Source of the DNA: Branchipolynoe longqiensis
Lineage: Eukaryota > Annelida > Polychaeta > Phyllodocida > Polynoidae
Assembly (NCBI GenBank): GCA_030323885.1
Contig: CM059199.1
Coordinates: forward strand, 1,422,423 to 1,486,422
DNA: 64,000 bases
Reading direction: 5' to 3'
Shown: positions 1 to 10,897 of the stretch, piece by piece
Layout: every line of letters begins with the position of its first letter
How positions within the stretch are numbered: the stretch's first letter is position 1
Translations under genes and position numbers: made by a program
The notes under the pieces: model-generated
Told to the model about the DNA's origin: nothing
The model's input: the letters and a program-made list of their open reading frames with translations, nothing else
Database searches by the model: none

Positions 1-598
1 AGTGACATGCCACCAAAATGAGGCTGAAGTACTCCCCCCCCCTCACCCCCCTCCCGCCTGCCACCATCAGCCTCTTATCTTTGCCAAAACAATTAGATTA
101 AACAACAAGGCTTTAAATAATCGCTCTGGCTGCCCATACCAAATAAATTGATCTAGTTTGTCTCCCTTTTTTTTGGTCTCCTCCTTGTGAATCAAATTAG
201 CTTTCCAGTAAAAGTAGGTGTTGGCGGCGTTTGATTGAGCTGCTCGGGCGTTCCGGGCTGCTCGTTGCTATGGTTACAGGGCCTTATCACTCACCCGGCC
301 CTGGATGAGGGTGGGATTGAGATAGCGGGAGGGCGTTGTTGGGAGTGGGGAGGTGTGTGTGTGTGCAAGGTCTGTGTGTGAAGGGGGGGGGGGTATCTAT
401 TTCTGGATTCCCTATTCATCTATACGCGCTTCCTGGAGTGGGATGCAAAGCTTTGTTATTGATTTTCGGCGAAACTAGTGTTTTGCTGGTGTACAGAATG
501 GAGTTTGTATACCATGAGTGGCTTGTACAATAGGCGGATTTTCATTTGAATCTATTCCTCTTATTAGGCAAGATTATATTCATTAAATTGTCGTTCTC
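1..598. other. Non-coding stretch, no gene seen
   Basis: I see no gene here. There is a C-rich stretch near 35-60 and a G/T-rich patch at about 310-400 that includes a run of G. The short reading frame over 336-533 lies across this low-complexity patch and has no recognisable domain. Confidence 0.6.
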
Positions 599-907
599 TG
601 TGGCGGAGTGGTTAGAGTGTCTGACTTTTTTCTAGGTCAGACTCCTAATTTGAGGGTCGGCGGTTCCATTCCCCATTCCCCATGCCCCCACCTCTGCCAA
701 TTTGGATTTCCACTGCTGTGGATAACTTACAGCGTCATCAAAGGGCGGCTGCTCTCATACCATGTCTATGTAGTGTGGGAGGTTAAAAATCCCTTGGGTC
801 AGTAAAAGTGTAGGCTCGGGCTTTCTATCGACCAGCAGTGGAATGAGGAAGACCAGTCGTCTATGACTGAAATTTCCCCTGCTTAAACAACTAATGGACC
901 AACAAAT
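599..907 (+). repeat. tRNA-derived SINE, family SINE-A
   Basis: The head (about 601-690) resembles a serine/leucine-type tRNA: an A-box-like TGGCGGAGTGGTTAGAG and a B-box-like GGTTCCATTCCC. A unique body follows, containing TGGGAGGTTAAAAATCCC, and the copy ends in an A-rich tail (TAAATAAAAAATAA). The same body is present in reverse orientation at 52018-52212. That second copy is what makes this a dispersed family and not a tRNA gene. The predicted acceptor stem is degenerate. The source tRNA is uncertain. Confidence 0.8.
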
Positions 908-924
908 AAATAAAAAATAAACAT

Positions 925-1219
925 TACCGGATGCGGTGGCCTAATCCGTAGAGCACATACTTCCGGTGTGGAATGTCCGGAACTTTGAGGGACGGTCGAG
1001 TCAAACCAATGACATAGACAATTGATACTTGCCACTTCCTAGCCTGGCGCTCGGCACTGTTAGGATAGGGCAATGACTCGTTAATTCAGTATCAGGATAA
1101 TGTGACTGAGTGGGATAATGTGACATGGTGGCCTGGTCTCCCTGTGGAGCAGCACTATAAATTTGCCCATCGTTATATGACCCTTGATGTTGCCAGGATG
1201 TAAAACTCCAACAAACCAA
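925..1219 (+). repeat. tRNA-derived SINE, family SINE-B
   Basis: A degenerate tRNA-like head (GGTGGCCTAATCCGTAGAGC) is followed by the SINE-B body: ACTTGCCACTTCCTAGCC, then GGATAATGTGACTGAGTGGG, then a tail ending in TGTTGCCAGGATGTAAAACT. At least ten other copies occur in this window, including ones at 9362, 26707, 35139, 36091, 41634 and 61107. It lies directly downstream of the SINE-A copy. Its tail resembles animal SINEs mobilised by LINEs with short simple 3' repeats; that is inference. Confidence 0.85.
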
Positions 1220-1222
1220 GCT

Positions 1223-1778
1223 AATTATATCAACATTATGCTTGATTTTCATGGTCGAAGTAAAATAACGAAAATCTCATTTATAAATCACAGAATTACT
1301 TCTTCATCAAATTGGATTTTCTTTCAATGATCATTGTCAATTGTTAACTTACGAGATCAAATACAGTCGTGTCGCTCTTCAAGAAGTAAATCTGATGTCT
1401 TGACATAGCGGGTCGGGTGTTCATTGTAGGAATAGTCTAAATAAACAAATGCAGTTTGTGAAAGAAATGTAGATGGATATTAATGTCGGTTATTTTATTA
1501 TATAACCTCCCTGGCATGTTGTTTACATAGTAACTTGCATAAAAATAGTAGCGATGCCCCTACTATTTCTCACATATATATATATATCCTCCGGTGCGAC
1601 TGACACTTCTCGACACCCATTGGAGGAAAGGTGGGCCGCAGGTGGTACCACCTGTCAAGTGTGGAATCTTACGAAGTATAACAATGGTAATAAAGATAAT
1701 ATATAGTAATTAATATATATAACGGAAACAATTCCCTTCGTATTTTTATACTCGCATAATGAATTATACATCACACAT
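1223..1778. other. Non-coding stretch
   Basis: AT-rich sequence with a short (TA)n at about 1573-1587. No gene, tRNA or recognisable repeat copy was seen. Confidence 0.5.
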
Positions 1779-1853
1779 ACCTCGGGAAAACACGAGTCAT
1801 CCATCATCTGTACTCAGGTAGGATTCGTATAACTATACTATATATATATATAG

Positions 1854-1925
1854 GTTTTACCTCGGTACTACGCCTCTGGCTACTCGTACTCGTAGCCCAG
1901 GGAGAAGGAAGCAAATTCGGGTCCA
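1854..1925 (+). repeat. Left terminal inverted repeat of the DIRS element
   Basis: The segment containing GCCTCTGGCTACTCGT and CCCAGGGAGAA is repeated in reverse complement at 6742-6792 (ACGAGTAGCCAGAGGC). Inverted terminal repeats separate DIRS-like elements from Ngaro-like ones, which have split direct repeats. Confidence 0.8.
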
Positions 1926-2561
1926 GCAATTAGCATAATCAGCTCACAGCAGGATGTCTTGTGAGCAGCTCCTGCAGTTTTTCTACATTTAATACAAAAC
2001 CAAACTCGATATGTTGGTTCAGTTCATGTTAGCATTCGTATACAAAGTTTTTTAAACTTTTCAATAAGTTATTAATGTTTTACAGCTCAGTTTTTATCGG
2101 TTTTGACATGATTGATAGAACAATGACACCATTGTTTGGTTATTAATTAAGCCGCTGGTTGCCGAACAGTGAGCTGTTTGGCAGGAACCACTTACATCGT
2201 GAGGAATGTTTCCCCTGGGTTTCATTAGATTCCCCATTTGTAATTCTCGTTAAGGCATACCTCCGAGTCCAATAGTATTTTCTTCAACTTGTTGGCGAAG
2301 AAAGCCACAGGTGGGAGAAGTTGATAGATACTTAGAGTGTGGGAGGGCACCGCTACACTGGTCCCTACCCCTTGTTTGGATTGGTTGGTTACCCATACCG
2401 TCATCCTGCGACTGTCTGTTAGCCATACGCCTGCGTTAACAACCTTGTTAAAACTATAAATACTCACCTAGTATAATTATACTCTAATTATCAGTGTGCT
2501 ATTCAGCCTAGACAATGCCTATGCAATATGTTTCGGTTTTACTCACAGTCTCGGAGCTATG

Positions 2562-3887
2562 GGTATGAAGCGGGGTAAGGCAGAGACAACTCACACACTT
2601 AGTGCTGATGAAGATGCCAGACTACTGGCAGGGGTACAAAGGTTGCCATCGCCCGAACAACAAGATTCTGAGGAGGCAGGGGGGTGGGGTGGGGGGGGGG
2701 GTACAACACCAACCCTGGCCCAGCTGACCTAGATGAGCAGGTTGCCAGGCTGGTACAACAGAAGATGGAGGAAATGTTACCATCGAGAGCGGCTTCCTCT
2801 AAGAAGAAGCGGCCTAAGGTCCCGCTTGACTCAGATGAGTCTGACTGGGAGGATCTGTTGGATGATCAGGCCTCAACTGATGATGAGTCAGAGGAGGAGG
2901 TGTTTGTGTTGGCTAGAAAGTGCAAACACAAGAAAAGAGACCACTCTTCTGAAGGAGACGCGTACACGAGGGCTTGCAAAAAGAAGCCCCTGCAAAAAAA
3001 AGCCCCTCGTTAAAAAGAACAAGAAGACTAAGAAGAGGAGAAAATACCAATCTTCCTCCTCTGACTCTTTGTCAGACTCTTCGACAACAAGCTCTGACTC
3101 CGATACGAAGCACACGAGCAAGTACACAATATCGTGTGGGAAGGAAACAAAAAAGTGCAAAGTGCAGAGGCGTAAAAAGATTCCTATCACAACGCTCATG
3201 AAGAAGAACATCTAAGGGCACTTTAATACCTTCAAGCAGGCCAAGGTAATTATTAAGATGGCAGAGAAGTTTACAGGAATAAAAGAGATCCCAAAATTGG
3301 CCATCAAAGAGATGGATCATAAGGTGGAACTCAGCGAGGAGCACAAGAAGTTTCAGTTGGCTCTCCATACAGTACACAAAGGGGTACTCTTGGATCTGAC
3401 AGACATCGCGCCCATCGCAAACACTCTGTGATGATATGAACGGGGGGATTGCTTGACTTACAGAAACAAGGAACTTCCTCTTCTACAGGCAGTTCGAGAA
3501 TGTGCTTAAGGCGGTCTGCAGAGACGCAGGCAAAGGGGTGGCAGGTCCAAGAAAATCACAGACAACGATGGGAAGGAATACACACTATTCCTTGCACCAA
3601 AGCCCATCAAGGGAAAGCCACTAGCCAAAACCAAAATATTTGACAGTGAACTCCAATACTTGTTTAAACAAGTGGAGACCAGCTCCAAGTGCGGAAACCA
3701 CATGGAAACGGACAAAAATAAATCTGCAGACGGCAATACCAACCGCTTCAAGAAGCTAAGGCAGGACCGAAGAACTGGCCAACGAGGAGGTTCGGCCCCA
3801 ACTTCAGCTTCCAGGCCAGATGAATGGCCAGAGGCAGACGTTCGGCTGGAACAACGGGAACAGGCCCTTCAAGAGGGAGTTTAATGC
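2562..3887 (+). pseudogene. DIRS gag-like gene, degenerate
   Basis: A likely start is MKRGKAETTHTLSADED at about 2567. An acidic stretch follows (DSDESDWEDLLDD, then STDDESEEE), then lysine-rich and serine-rich segments (KKNKKTKKRRKYQ, SSSSDSLSDSS). Further on is a helical-looking segment with KVELSEEHKKFQLALHTVHKG (3216-3431), then FDSELQYLFKQVETSSKCG (about 3640-3700). Charge-rich, low-complexity gag proteins are usual in DIRS elements. The frame changes at an 11-base G run (2691-2701) and again at an 8-base A run (2994-3001), with stops at 3213 and 3429. The first two breaks coincide with homopolymers and could be sequencing or assembly errors; the stops are real nonsense changes if the bases are right. 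Confidence 0.6.
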
Positions 3888-3923
3888 TCAGAAGCCGTTC
3901 CCTCGACTAGGGAGCAAATAGAA

Positions 3924-4680
3924 GTGGCGACTCAAACAACACCAGTAAGCAATACATTTCAAGCTGGTAATCTCAATAACTGTCTTTCGGAATGGAATAT
4001 AGTTACAGATATCTTAACTATCCTTAGCCTAACAGAAGGGGTTAGGATACTGTTAATAGCAGAACCTATTCAGAATAGCATACCATTCCCATACCAATTT
4101 CACGAAGCATTAGACAATCAAGTTATTAAGTTTTGCGAAAAAAGCATTATAGAACCAGCACTACACATTGCTAGGGAACTCATCGCCAATATTTTCTTAA
4201 GACTGAAACCAAATGGAGATGTTAGACTAATTTTAGATCTAACTTTATTTAACAAATTTGTAGAATACAAACATTTTTAAATGTTTTCGTTAGAAACAGA
4301 CACTTAGTCACACAAGGCACAAGGCACCTGGCTACACAGTACCCATCTATAAACAGGATCGAAAGTATGTAAGATTCTGTTGGAAGGGTGAACTTTATGA
4401 GTTCACATGTATGCCGAATGGACTGGCCTAAACCAATTTTTCCCGTAATGGCTAAAGCAGGAGATGTGTTTCCATACATTGATGATTCATTTATTGTCAC
4501 GCAAACACAACAACAATGTCAAACAGCAGTAGACAAATTATGTGAAACGTTTACAAAATTAGGTTTCTAGATACATAAAACTAAATCAGTACTAACGCCA
4601 ACAAACAAAATATAATTTCTGGGATTCTTTATTGACACCATAAAAATGACTATTTCATTAACAGAACAAAAGGTTGATAA
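3924..4680 (+). pseudogene. DIRS reverse transcriptase, degenerate
   Basis: The first open stretch (3924-4280) carries FLRLKPNGDVRLILDLTLFN, the fingers region typical of DIRS reverse transcriptases. It is followed, in other frames, by VPIYKQDRKYVRFCWKGE and FTCMPNGLA (about 4340-4430). Next is YIDDSFIV (about 4475-4500), the palm YxDD catalytic box, and then IHKTKSVLTPTNK and FLGFFIDTIKMTISL. The segment that should hold the first palm aspartate, between the fingers and VPIY, seems deleted. There are stops at 4278, 4568 and about 4613, plus frameshifts. The enzyme would have copied element RNA into DNA; this copy cannot. Confidence 0.85.
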
Positions 4681-4956
4681 ATTCACAACAACAGTCCTCG
4701 TTTAGCAAATCAATTACTACAATTGAAGAAACCAAAAATACAACAAGTCGCAGTGTTGATAGGAATTATGATAGTCTACACACCAGCTATCTTATATGGC
4801 CAGGCTTATTATATCAAATCGTTAATGATAGATAAAACCTTGGCGCTCACACACGCAAAAGGAAACTTCGAGCGGCCTATGACAATTTCACCAGAAGGCT
4901 AAAATCTGGTGGCTTTCCCACATTAACAACTCACTCAATCCATTTAGGATGGGAGA

Positions 4957-5707
4957 GCCTAATTCTACAGTCACAACAGACACTTCATTAGAAGGCTGGG
5001 GGGGCCCATACAGACCAACAGACAACAGGATGCCATTGGATGGAAGATGAAATCTCTGACCACAGTAATATATTAGAGATTAGAGCCAACATCTAGGACT
5101 CCGCAGTCGGATTCACATCCCTAAACATCACATAAGAGTTCTAACAGATAAGACAACAGCTATGCCATACATTCGTAATATGGACGGACTCATTCCAAAC
5201 CATGTAACAATCTGGCTAAACTCATTTGGGATTGGGCAGAGAAACATGAGATATGGCTAACAGTAGCACATATTCCAGGCAGCCAAAACACTGTGTCTGA
5301 CATTGAACCACAACATTTTCGACAGCATTTCTCACAAATGGGGCAAGCCAGACATTGATCTCTTCGCATCACGCAATAACAAAAAGTTACCAAAATATGT
5401 GTCTTGGCATCCAGAGCCAGAAGCCTGGAGAGTAGATGCATTTTCATTAATTTGGAATAATAAGTTCTATTACATATTCCCTCCATTCAGCATTATCAGC
5501 AGAGTGGCCAGGAAGATCAAGATGGATCACACTCACGCAATACTCACAGTAACAGCAAGGGAAACACAACCATGGCTAGCGGCGATAAGATCAGCAGCAA
5601 AAGACTTGATGAGCTTGCCAAGGGAAAGAAACAACCTTCAACATCAAGGCCTGCCAACAGTCCACGGAGACGTGTTGACAACACCCCTTTTGGCATTCCT
5701 TTTCTAA
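4957..5707 (+). pseudogene. DIRS RNase H and conserved C-terminal segment, degenerate
   Basis: RNase H signatures are visible in several frames. TDTSLEGWGG (about 4978) holds the first acidic residue, LEIRA (about 5075) the second, TDKTTAMPYI (about 5145) the third, and HIPGSQNTVSD (about 5270) closes the domain. Then 5303-5560 is open and contains GKPDIDLFASRNNKKLPKYV, VDAFSLIWNN and FPPFSIISRV. This block is strongly conserved after RNase H in DIRS and Ngaro polyproteins. The frame continues to 5707, overlapping the start of the recombinase frame by 136 bases in another phase, a usual DIRS arrangement. Internal stops disable the RNase H part. Confidence 0.8.
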
Positions 5708-6646
5708 GAAAACATTTAGAACAATTTGGATTAGACAAAATTACAAAAGAAAGGCTTATATCACATGCCTGTAGAAAAGGAACAGTGAAATTATACACAA
5801 GTTATTTAAAGAAATGGGGACTTCATTGCCTTCTCAAAGGAGTCAAACCGTTAAAACCTACAATAGCTCAAGTGTTAAGATTTCTACGAATTTTTGACGA
5901 TGAAGGATTAGGATTCGGTGCAATTAACACAGCGAGATGTGCATTATCTATTATTCTACCAAGAATAGATGGACAAACGATTGGAAAACATCAGTTTGTA
6001 CATTGGTTCATTAGATCGGTGTATGAAAGAAACCCACCCAAACCTAAATACAATAGGTTTTGAGATTTGTCAATAGTATTCAAGTTATTCAAGTCATGGC
6101 CTGGCAACAGACATTTGTCAATGAAGGACCTAGGATTTAAATTAGCAGTTTTATTACTGCTAATTACAGGACACACAGGCCAAACTATTGTGGCACTCTC
6201 AATAGACGGACTAGAAATAGATAAGGATGAAGCAACATTTGATTTAGAGACGTTGCTAAAATCAAATTGCACAGGGGACCCACTGTCCACAGTACATGTA
6301 AATAGTTTTCCGGAGGATAAATGGTTATGTGTAGTTTCGGCTATTAGGGCTTATATATCCAAATCCCGCGGAATCAGGAATTCCAGAGAACTACTAATCA
6401 GCTTTATAAAGAGACACTCTCACAAGGTGGACTATCAAGGCACTTAAACAGGCAGGAGTCAACACTGGACACTACGTGTCTCACTCAACGCGTGGAGCCA
6501 TGGTCTCCAAGCCAAGACAATTAGGAATCTCAGTCAAGAGAATTCTTGCACATGCTGGGTGGAAGACGGCTAGATCGTTTGCAAAACATTACAACAAACG
6601 ACTAGAAAAGTCAAGCGGCCTGGCGACACGGCTACTCACCAACTAA
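5572..6646 (+). pseudogene. DIRS tyrosine recombinase, degenerate
   Basis: The frame starts at ATG 5572 inside the preceding gene. The N-terminal core-binding domain includes ISHACRKGTVKLYTSYLKKW (about 5758-5817). The catalytic domain includes LLLLITGHTGQTIVAL (about 6148-6200), HSTRG (6482-6496), HAGW (6551-6562) and AKHYNKR with the likely nucleophile tyrosine at 6590-6592; the frame closes at 6646. Defects: a TGA at 6061-6063; a frameshift between about 6405 and 6447; and threonine where this family normally has the first catalytic arginine (GHTGQT at about 6171). The other catalytic boxes survive. The intact enzyme would integrate the circular DNA intermediate. Confidence 0.85.
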
Positions 6647-6741
6647 AGACAGGCTAGAAACAACATTAAATTATGTACTCATATATACATAGTATGGTTA
6701 CAACATTAAAGGATAAAAGGATAAAAAATGACATTACGTAA

Positions 6742-6792
6742 AATTCTCCCTGGGTTACGAGTAGCCAGAGGCATAGTACCTAGGTAAAATAG
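6742..6792 (-). repeat. Right terminal inverted repeat of the DIRS element
   Basis: Contains TTCTCCCTGGGTTACGAG and AGCCAGAGGCATAGTACC, the reverse complement of 1860-1912 with a few differences and a short indel. It lies about 100 bases after the recombinase stop codon. Confidence 0.8.
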
Positions 6793-6793
6793 T

Positions 6794-7008
6794 ATACAGT
6801 ATAACCCTGTTAAACCAAACTTGAAGGGACCCTAGAAATTTGTTTGGATTAACCGATTGTTGGTTTAACCAAGCTTTGGCTTTAACTTTGACTTGGCTTT
6901 AAATGTGATATACAATGTATATGGACACTTTGATTATTGTTTTATATATATATAGAGAGTATAACCCCATTAAACCAAACTCAGTTAAACCAAACGATCG
7001 GTTAATCC
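6794..7008 (+). mobile_element. Tigger/pogo-like MITE, 5' part only
   Basis: It begins CAGTATAACCCTGTTAAACC, the type of terminus seen in Tigger/pogo elements. It matches the first ~240 bases of the fuller copy at 53794-54307, including an internal second start (AGTATAACCCCATTAAACC at about 6957). The 3' half is missing. It lies within the right end of the DIRS element. Confidence 0.7.
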
Positions 7009-7273
7009 AAACGGTACTAGCCTCGGATAGTTGTGGGTCAGGGCCCACCCACCCTACCTACCCTACATCCTAGCACAACTATCATTTTCGCTAGAACCAA
7101 ATTGAAAACACAATAAATATCCATATAGAATTAAATCATTTTTTATCCTAAAAGTACGTAAAAGATTGCTGGACCCGGATGTCCTTCCTTCTCCCTGACC
7201 CATGACTATCCGAGGCTAGTACCTCGGGAAAACATCTGTACTCGGGTAAGATTTGTATAACTATACTATATAT
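7009..7273. repeat. Second DIRS-like terminal inverted repeat pair plus direct repeat
   Basis: TACTAGCCTCGGATAGTTGT (from 7011) is inverted at about 7212-7232 (ACTATCCGAGGCTAGTAC). The right arm also contains TTGCTGGACCC and CCTTCTCCCTG, which match the inside of the left DIRS terminus (1900-1930). The next bases, ACCTCGGGAAAAC through ACTATACTATATATAGG, repeat 1779-1855 in the same direction. This is either the true right end of the DIRS element or a remnant of a related one. Confidence 0.55.
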
Positions 7274-7686
7274 AGGCAGAATTCAACTATAATAATCGCT
7301 ATTATATCTCATTATAGCAATCGTAAATGTACTGGAAGCTCAGATAATTTGATAGAGAATACACGAATGGTCGCCAGCTAAAACCAGCATGAGTGACCCG
7401 CGAAAAAAGATTTTCAGTGATAAGCGTAATGGCAGCCTCCGCAGTAGTGACTAATTGGCAGGGTAAATCACCGCTAGGGGCGCTTTAGGGTGTGGGGTGG
7501 GGCGGGGGGGGGGGAGTGTTGGGGGCTAATTAAGATGACGCCGGGAAGCTGGAGTCTTGAATGGGTTACTGGAGATGGTGGGTGGGGAGCTGGGCCTGGT
7601 GCTGGTTGGTGTAGTTTCACTGTTTGACGGTAGGCGGCTATGGGGAATTGTACAGCAACACCATGTGAGCGAGTTGATTGTTTGGA
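7274..7686. other. Non-coding stretch
   Basis: No gene seen. A G-rich run lies at about 7489-7520 (GGGGTGGGGCGGGGGGG), which could form a G-quadruplex. The reading frame over 7557-7874 is mostly G-rich DNA and a SINE and shows no domain. Confidence 0.5.
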
Positions 7687-7857
7687 GTTTTAAGCCTAGG
7701 CAACATCTGAGGTCATATCAGGACTGGTATCGATTTGTGACAGTGTGCACTCATGGTGCCTTAATAGTGCTGCCTACCTGGGAAATGAGGCCGCAGGCAC
7801 CATGCCCCGATATGCCACTCAGTCATATTATCGTGAAAACGAGCGAACCAGTCCCAT
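7687..7857 (-). repeat. SINE-B fragment
   Basis: The reverse strand matches the 3' half of SINE-B: CAACATCTGAGGTCATATCA, ACTCATGGTGCCTTAATAGT and CACTCAGTCATATTATC are all visible in complement form. The tRNA-like head is missing. Confidence 0.75.
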
Positions 7858-8377
7858 GTGGGCGAGAGATCTGAGGGTTTTCAACTGGAGCATAGAGGAG
7901 ACCTGCCCCCCGCCCCTCCCACCCACACACACACACCCAATGCAGGCCACTGAAACCTGCCGGTCCGATGGTTTGAAGCTCATCTCAGTCTTTGAGATGA
8001 ATATATTACCATTAGGTTCTTTGCTGTCATCTGCATTGTCTTCGTTTGAAGTAATTTTCATTTTAACTAGTTGATGTTGAACATATTTTAAGTGCAAACT
8101 TGGACAATTAATTGTAGCATGCATGTCCAAATTGTCGATGTTGCTCGCAACATGGGTAATCAAACAAGGCGGAGTTGGATACATATTCAATGGCCGCTGG
8201 CGCCACCTGTATTTGAACCTTAAGACTAAATATATACATTGACGTTTACCCTGCCTAGCGAGTCTTTTGTAACTACGCCGAGTAACCACGGGTGAGAGAT
8301 GGCGGATTTGTATATGTAAATTAGATAAGAAGTCAGCAGCCGATATCTACTACGCAGTTAAGAAAACTGAATGTAGT

Positions 8378-8440
8378 CGTGACGTCTCGGGCCCGGCCAG
8401 CCGCTATATAAGTCAGCGCAAAACTGAAAACTCTGCCACT
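8378..8440 (+). promoter_or_regulatory. Possible TATA/CRE core promoter
   Basis: A TATATAAG box at 8405-8412 sits in a locally GC-rich setting (GGGCCCGGCCAGCCGC upstream). Nineteen bases further upstream is TGACGTCT (8380-8387), seven of eight bases of a cAMP-response element. A start site would be expected near 8435-8440. The ATG at 8462 opens only a very short frame, so a 5' untranslated exon is as likely as anything. Chance occurrence is possible. Confidence 0.3.
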
Positions 8441-9068
8441 ACGATTTGGCGGCGGACGGTGATGCACCTCTTTACTCTGCCATCACACCCACCCCACAAT
8501 AAGAGACTAGAACTATAGGGTTAAAGCATCTCGGGGCCTTCTCAAGCATGTACGATTGCCATTTTCTGTTCATTAAAAAGTCCAAATATATACCATTTAT
8601 CCGTCTTCGCATTGTTCAATTACGGCACTACAGGCATCAGCGGCAACCAGGTTCTATTAAAATGATTTAATTTTGACACCCATGCAGTAACTAGTGATTG
8701 TTACGTGCACGAATTTGTAAGTTAAATATATAAACTCAAATGTAAGTAAATGTATCAAATTCAAACATATGATACCAGCTTCATTCGATTGCAGGTATCC
8801 CCACCACCTAATATTTATCATTTAATTGAAATTGTGTATCTTCATACGCGTGGGTTTCTTTGATATAATGGAATACTTCATTTGCGAATTTGCCAAGCTA
8901 AGATCAAGCTAGTGAGTATATTTATAATAAATGGACCTTGTTTCTAAGAACGTGGATGAATGAATAGTTTCAGAAATCGATGATTTCGGGAAGGATTCCT
9001 CATCTCACTGATCTATATAATGCGATTTGATAATATAGACTATATCTTAGAAATATATTGATGATTGA
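8441..9068. other. Non-coding stretch
   Basis: AT-rich sequence with no supported gene or repeat. It lies downstream of the TATA-like site, but no clear exon or splice signals were recognised. Confidence 0.45.
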
Positions 9069-9816
9069 TTAAAGTTGCATCGTCCGATGGCTTTAAGTTT
9101 CTGAGATTTTCTGAGATAAATATATTAGGCTGATCACTATTATCTACCTTACTTTAGTTTGAAGTTACTTATTTTAAATGGTTAACTTTTTAGATATTAT
9201 AGTTTGAAGTTACTTATTTTAAATGGTTAACTTTTGAGATATTTGAAGTGTAGTCTAAGAATGCAAAATTAATTTTACCAACCATGCCAAAATTCTGCCC
9301 CCATAGGTTTCTGCAGTAAAATGTTCTAATAAATTGGCTCCGTATTCCCTTCTATACAGCAGACGGGATGGCCGAATGAGTAGAGCGTCTGTCTCCTGTT
9401 TTGGGAGATCGGGAGATCCGAACCCATGAGTTTGTGGCTTCGACTCCTGGTCGAGTCAAAGCAACGACTTTAAAATTGATACTTGTCGCTTCCTAGCCTG
9501 GCGCTCCGCATAATTAGGATAGGGCAATGACTGATTGGCTCAGTGTCAGGATAATGTGACTGAGTGGGATAGCAGGTCATGATGCTGGCGGCTTGGTTTC
9601 CCAGTGAGCAGCACTATAAAGTCACCATGAATGCGCACTGTCACAAGCCGGTACCCGTCATGATATGACCTTAAATGTTGCTAGAACGCAAAACAACAAC
9701 AAACAAACCCTTCTAGGTAGCAACAATGCTTAATCAGTACACAAGTTTCTATGTTAGATATGTAGAATACAATGTAGATAATTCTTTTGGTTTTAACACT
9801 TTTATATTTTCTTGCA
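9069..9816 (+). mobile_element. M1-family MITE split by a SINE-B insertion
   Basis: It begins TTAAAGTTGCATCGTCCGAT, the M1 terminus, and follows the M1 body (GATAAATATATTAGGCTGAT, then CCAAAATTCTGCCCCCATAG). The body is interrupted at 9361 and resumes at about 9708 with ATGCTTAATCAGTACACAAG. The right terminus is decayed. Confidence 0.75.
9362..9707 (+). repeat. Near full-length SINE-B copy
   Basis: The tRNA-like head starts GACGGGATGGCCGAATGAG (A box). A B-box-like region follows about 90 bases on, then the SINE-B body and a tail AAAACAACAACAAACAAAC. It sits inside an M1 MITE, with imperfect flanking copies of CCCTTCTATACAGCA (left) and CCCTTCTAGGTAGCAA (right). These probably represent a target-site duplication of about 15 bp, typical of LINE-mediated SINE insertion. 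Confidence 0.9.
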
Positions 9817-10478
9817 CAGGATATGTCTCTTCGAAGACAACAAATATTTGGTATAAAACAAATATTTGGTATAAAAGAGTGACTATGATATTATGCGCAT
9901 CTGATTTAGGCTAATACCCTTTGGTAGTATATTTATATTATTTATTATGGCAATTCAACATTACAATTAGACACAGCTGTATTTCTCATGAGGTATCCCA
10001 ACGGGGATATATTAAAGTTATACTAATTGCCTTTAAGGTTGCATGCATAAATATGTACATGAAGGTATATTAATTTACGATTCCCCTGTCGCAACTATTG
10101 GACCTGACTAGCCTATGGCTTCAGCATCTGTCCATTCTTGCCAGTCCTACTCGGATAAATGTAGGCCCACTAAATAAATGGCCCACTAAATAACTAATTC
10201 ATACTATTGATCTGGACAGTTCAATTAAGATTGCAATCAACTCATGATATTGGATTTGGTCCAGGAGTAAGACAAACTGTGTATGACTATATAAATAAGC
10301 AGAGTTCCTGGTTTAGCATATTAATCTTCGTCTCATTTAGAAAGGCGTTATTTAGGATGATGTGCATATATTAAAAGGTTTGATCCCACAACCTCAAGTC
10401 ATGCCTATTACTTACTATTAGTATTACTCAAATTGCATAGGTTGGTTTCATGATGTGGTTCATATTGTAAGTAGATGT

Positions 10479-10480
<2 letters not shown>
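9817..10480. other. Non-coding stretch
   Basis: AT-rich, with a duplicated 17-base motif (ACAAATATTTGGTATAA) at 9839-9873. No gene seen. Confidence 0.45.
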
Positions 10481-10483
<3 letters not shown>

Positions 10484-10544
<61 letters not shown>

Positions 10545-10548
10545 TATA
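10484..10548. repeat. (CT)n(TA)n microsatellite
   Basis: An uninterrupted CT tract of about 26 bases runs directly into an AT tract of about 40 bases. Confidence 0.95.
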
Positions 10549-10897
10549 TTCAACCAATGTCAGCTCTTAACATAGCTACATATATATGTATACATATACA
10601 ATCTAACCCATGGCATGGATGTGCAAATAAATTAATAAAATATATAACTTCAAATCCTGGGTTCATACAGCTAAGAAGAAAAACCTCTACTAGTGTGTGC
10701 GGCGCGAGGAGGGGGGGGGGGGCACCCAAAGACATTACGGTATGGGGGGCACTCCTTCCCGAAGATTATGGAGGAATAATAATAAGTATATTTTCCGCTG
10801 AACTTTATACTCGTATATTCCGTTATACATTACATTTATATATGTATATACATATATATTCCTCTTATCAATGTTAATCACATATACTATATATAGA

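Larger units (their letters stand above)
1779..7273 (+). mobile_element. Decayed DIRS-type tyrosine-recombinase retrotransposon
   Basis: In order on the + strand: a terminal repeat (1779-1925), a gag-like region, reverse transcriptase, RNase H, a conserved post-RNase H segment, an overlapping tyrosine recombinase frame, then an inverted copy of the left terminus (6742-6792). This gene content and inverted termini are characteristic of DIRS retrotransposons, which insert by a tyrosine recombinase rather than an integrase. Every reading frame is broken by stops or frameshifts, so the copy is inactive. A Tigger-like MITE fragment (6794-7008) interrupts the right end. Beyond it, 7231-7273 repeats 1779-1855 in direct orientation, so the outer limits are an estimate. 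No methyltransferase domain was seen. Confidence 0.85.

Noticed and set aside
3449..3751. Small frames on both strands inside the gag region
   Set aside because: Shadows of the degenerate gag gene in other phases; only the segments matching DIRS gag order were kept.
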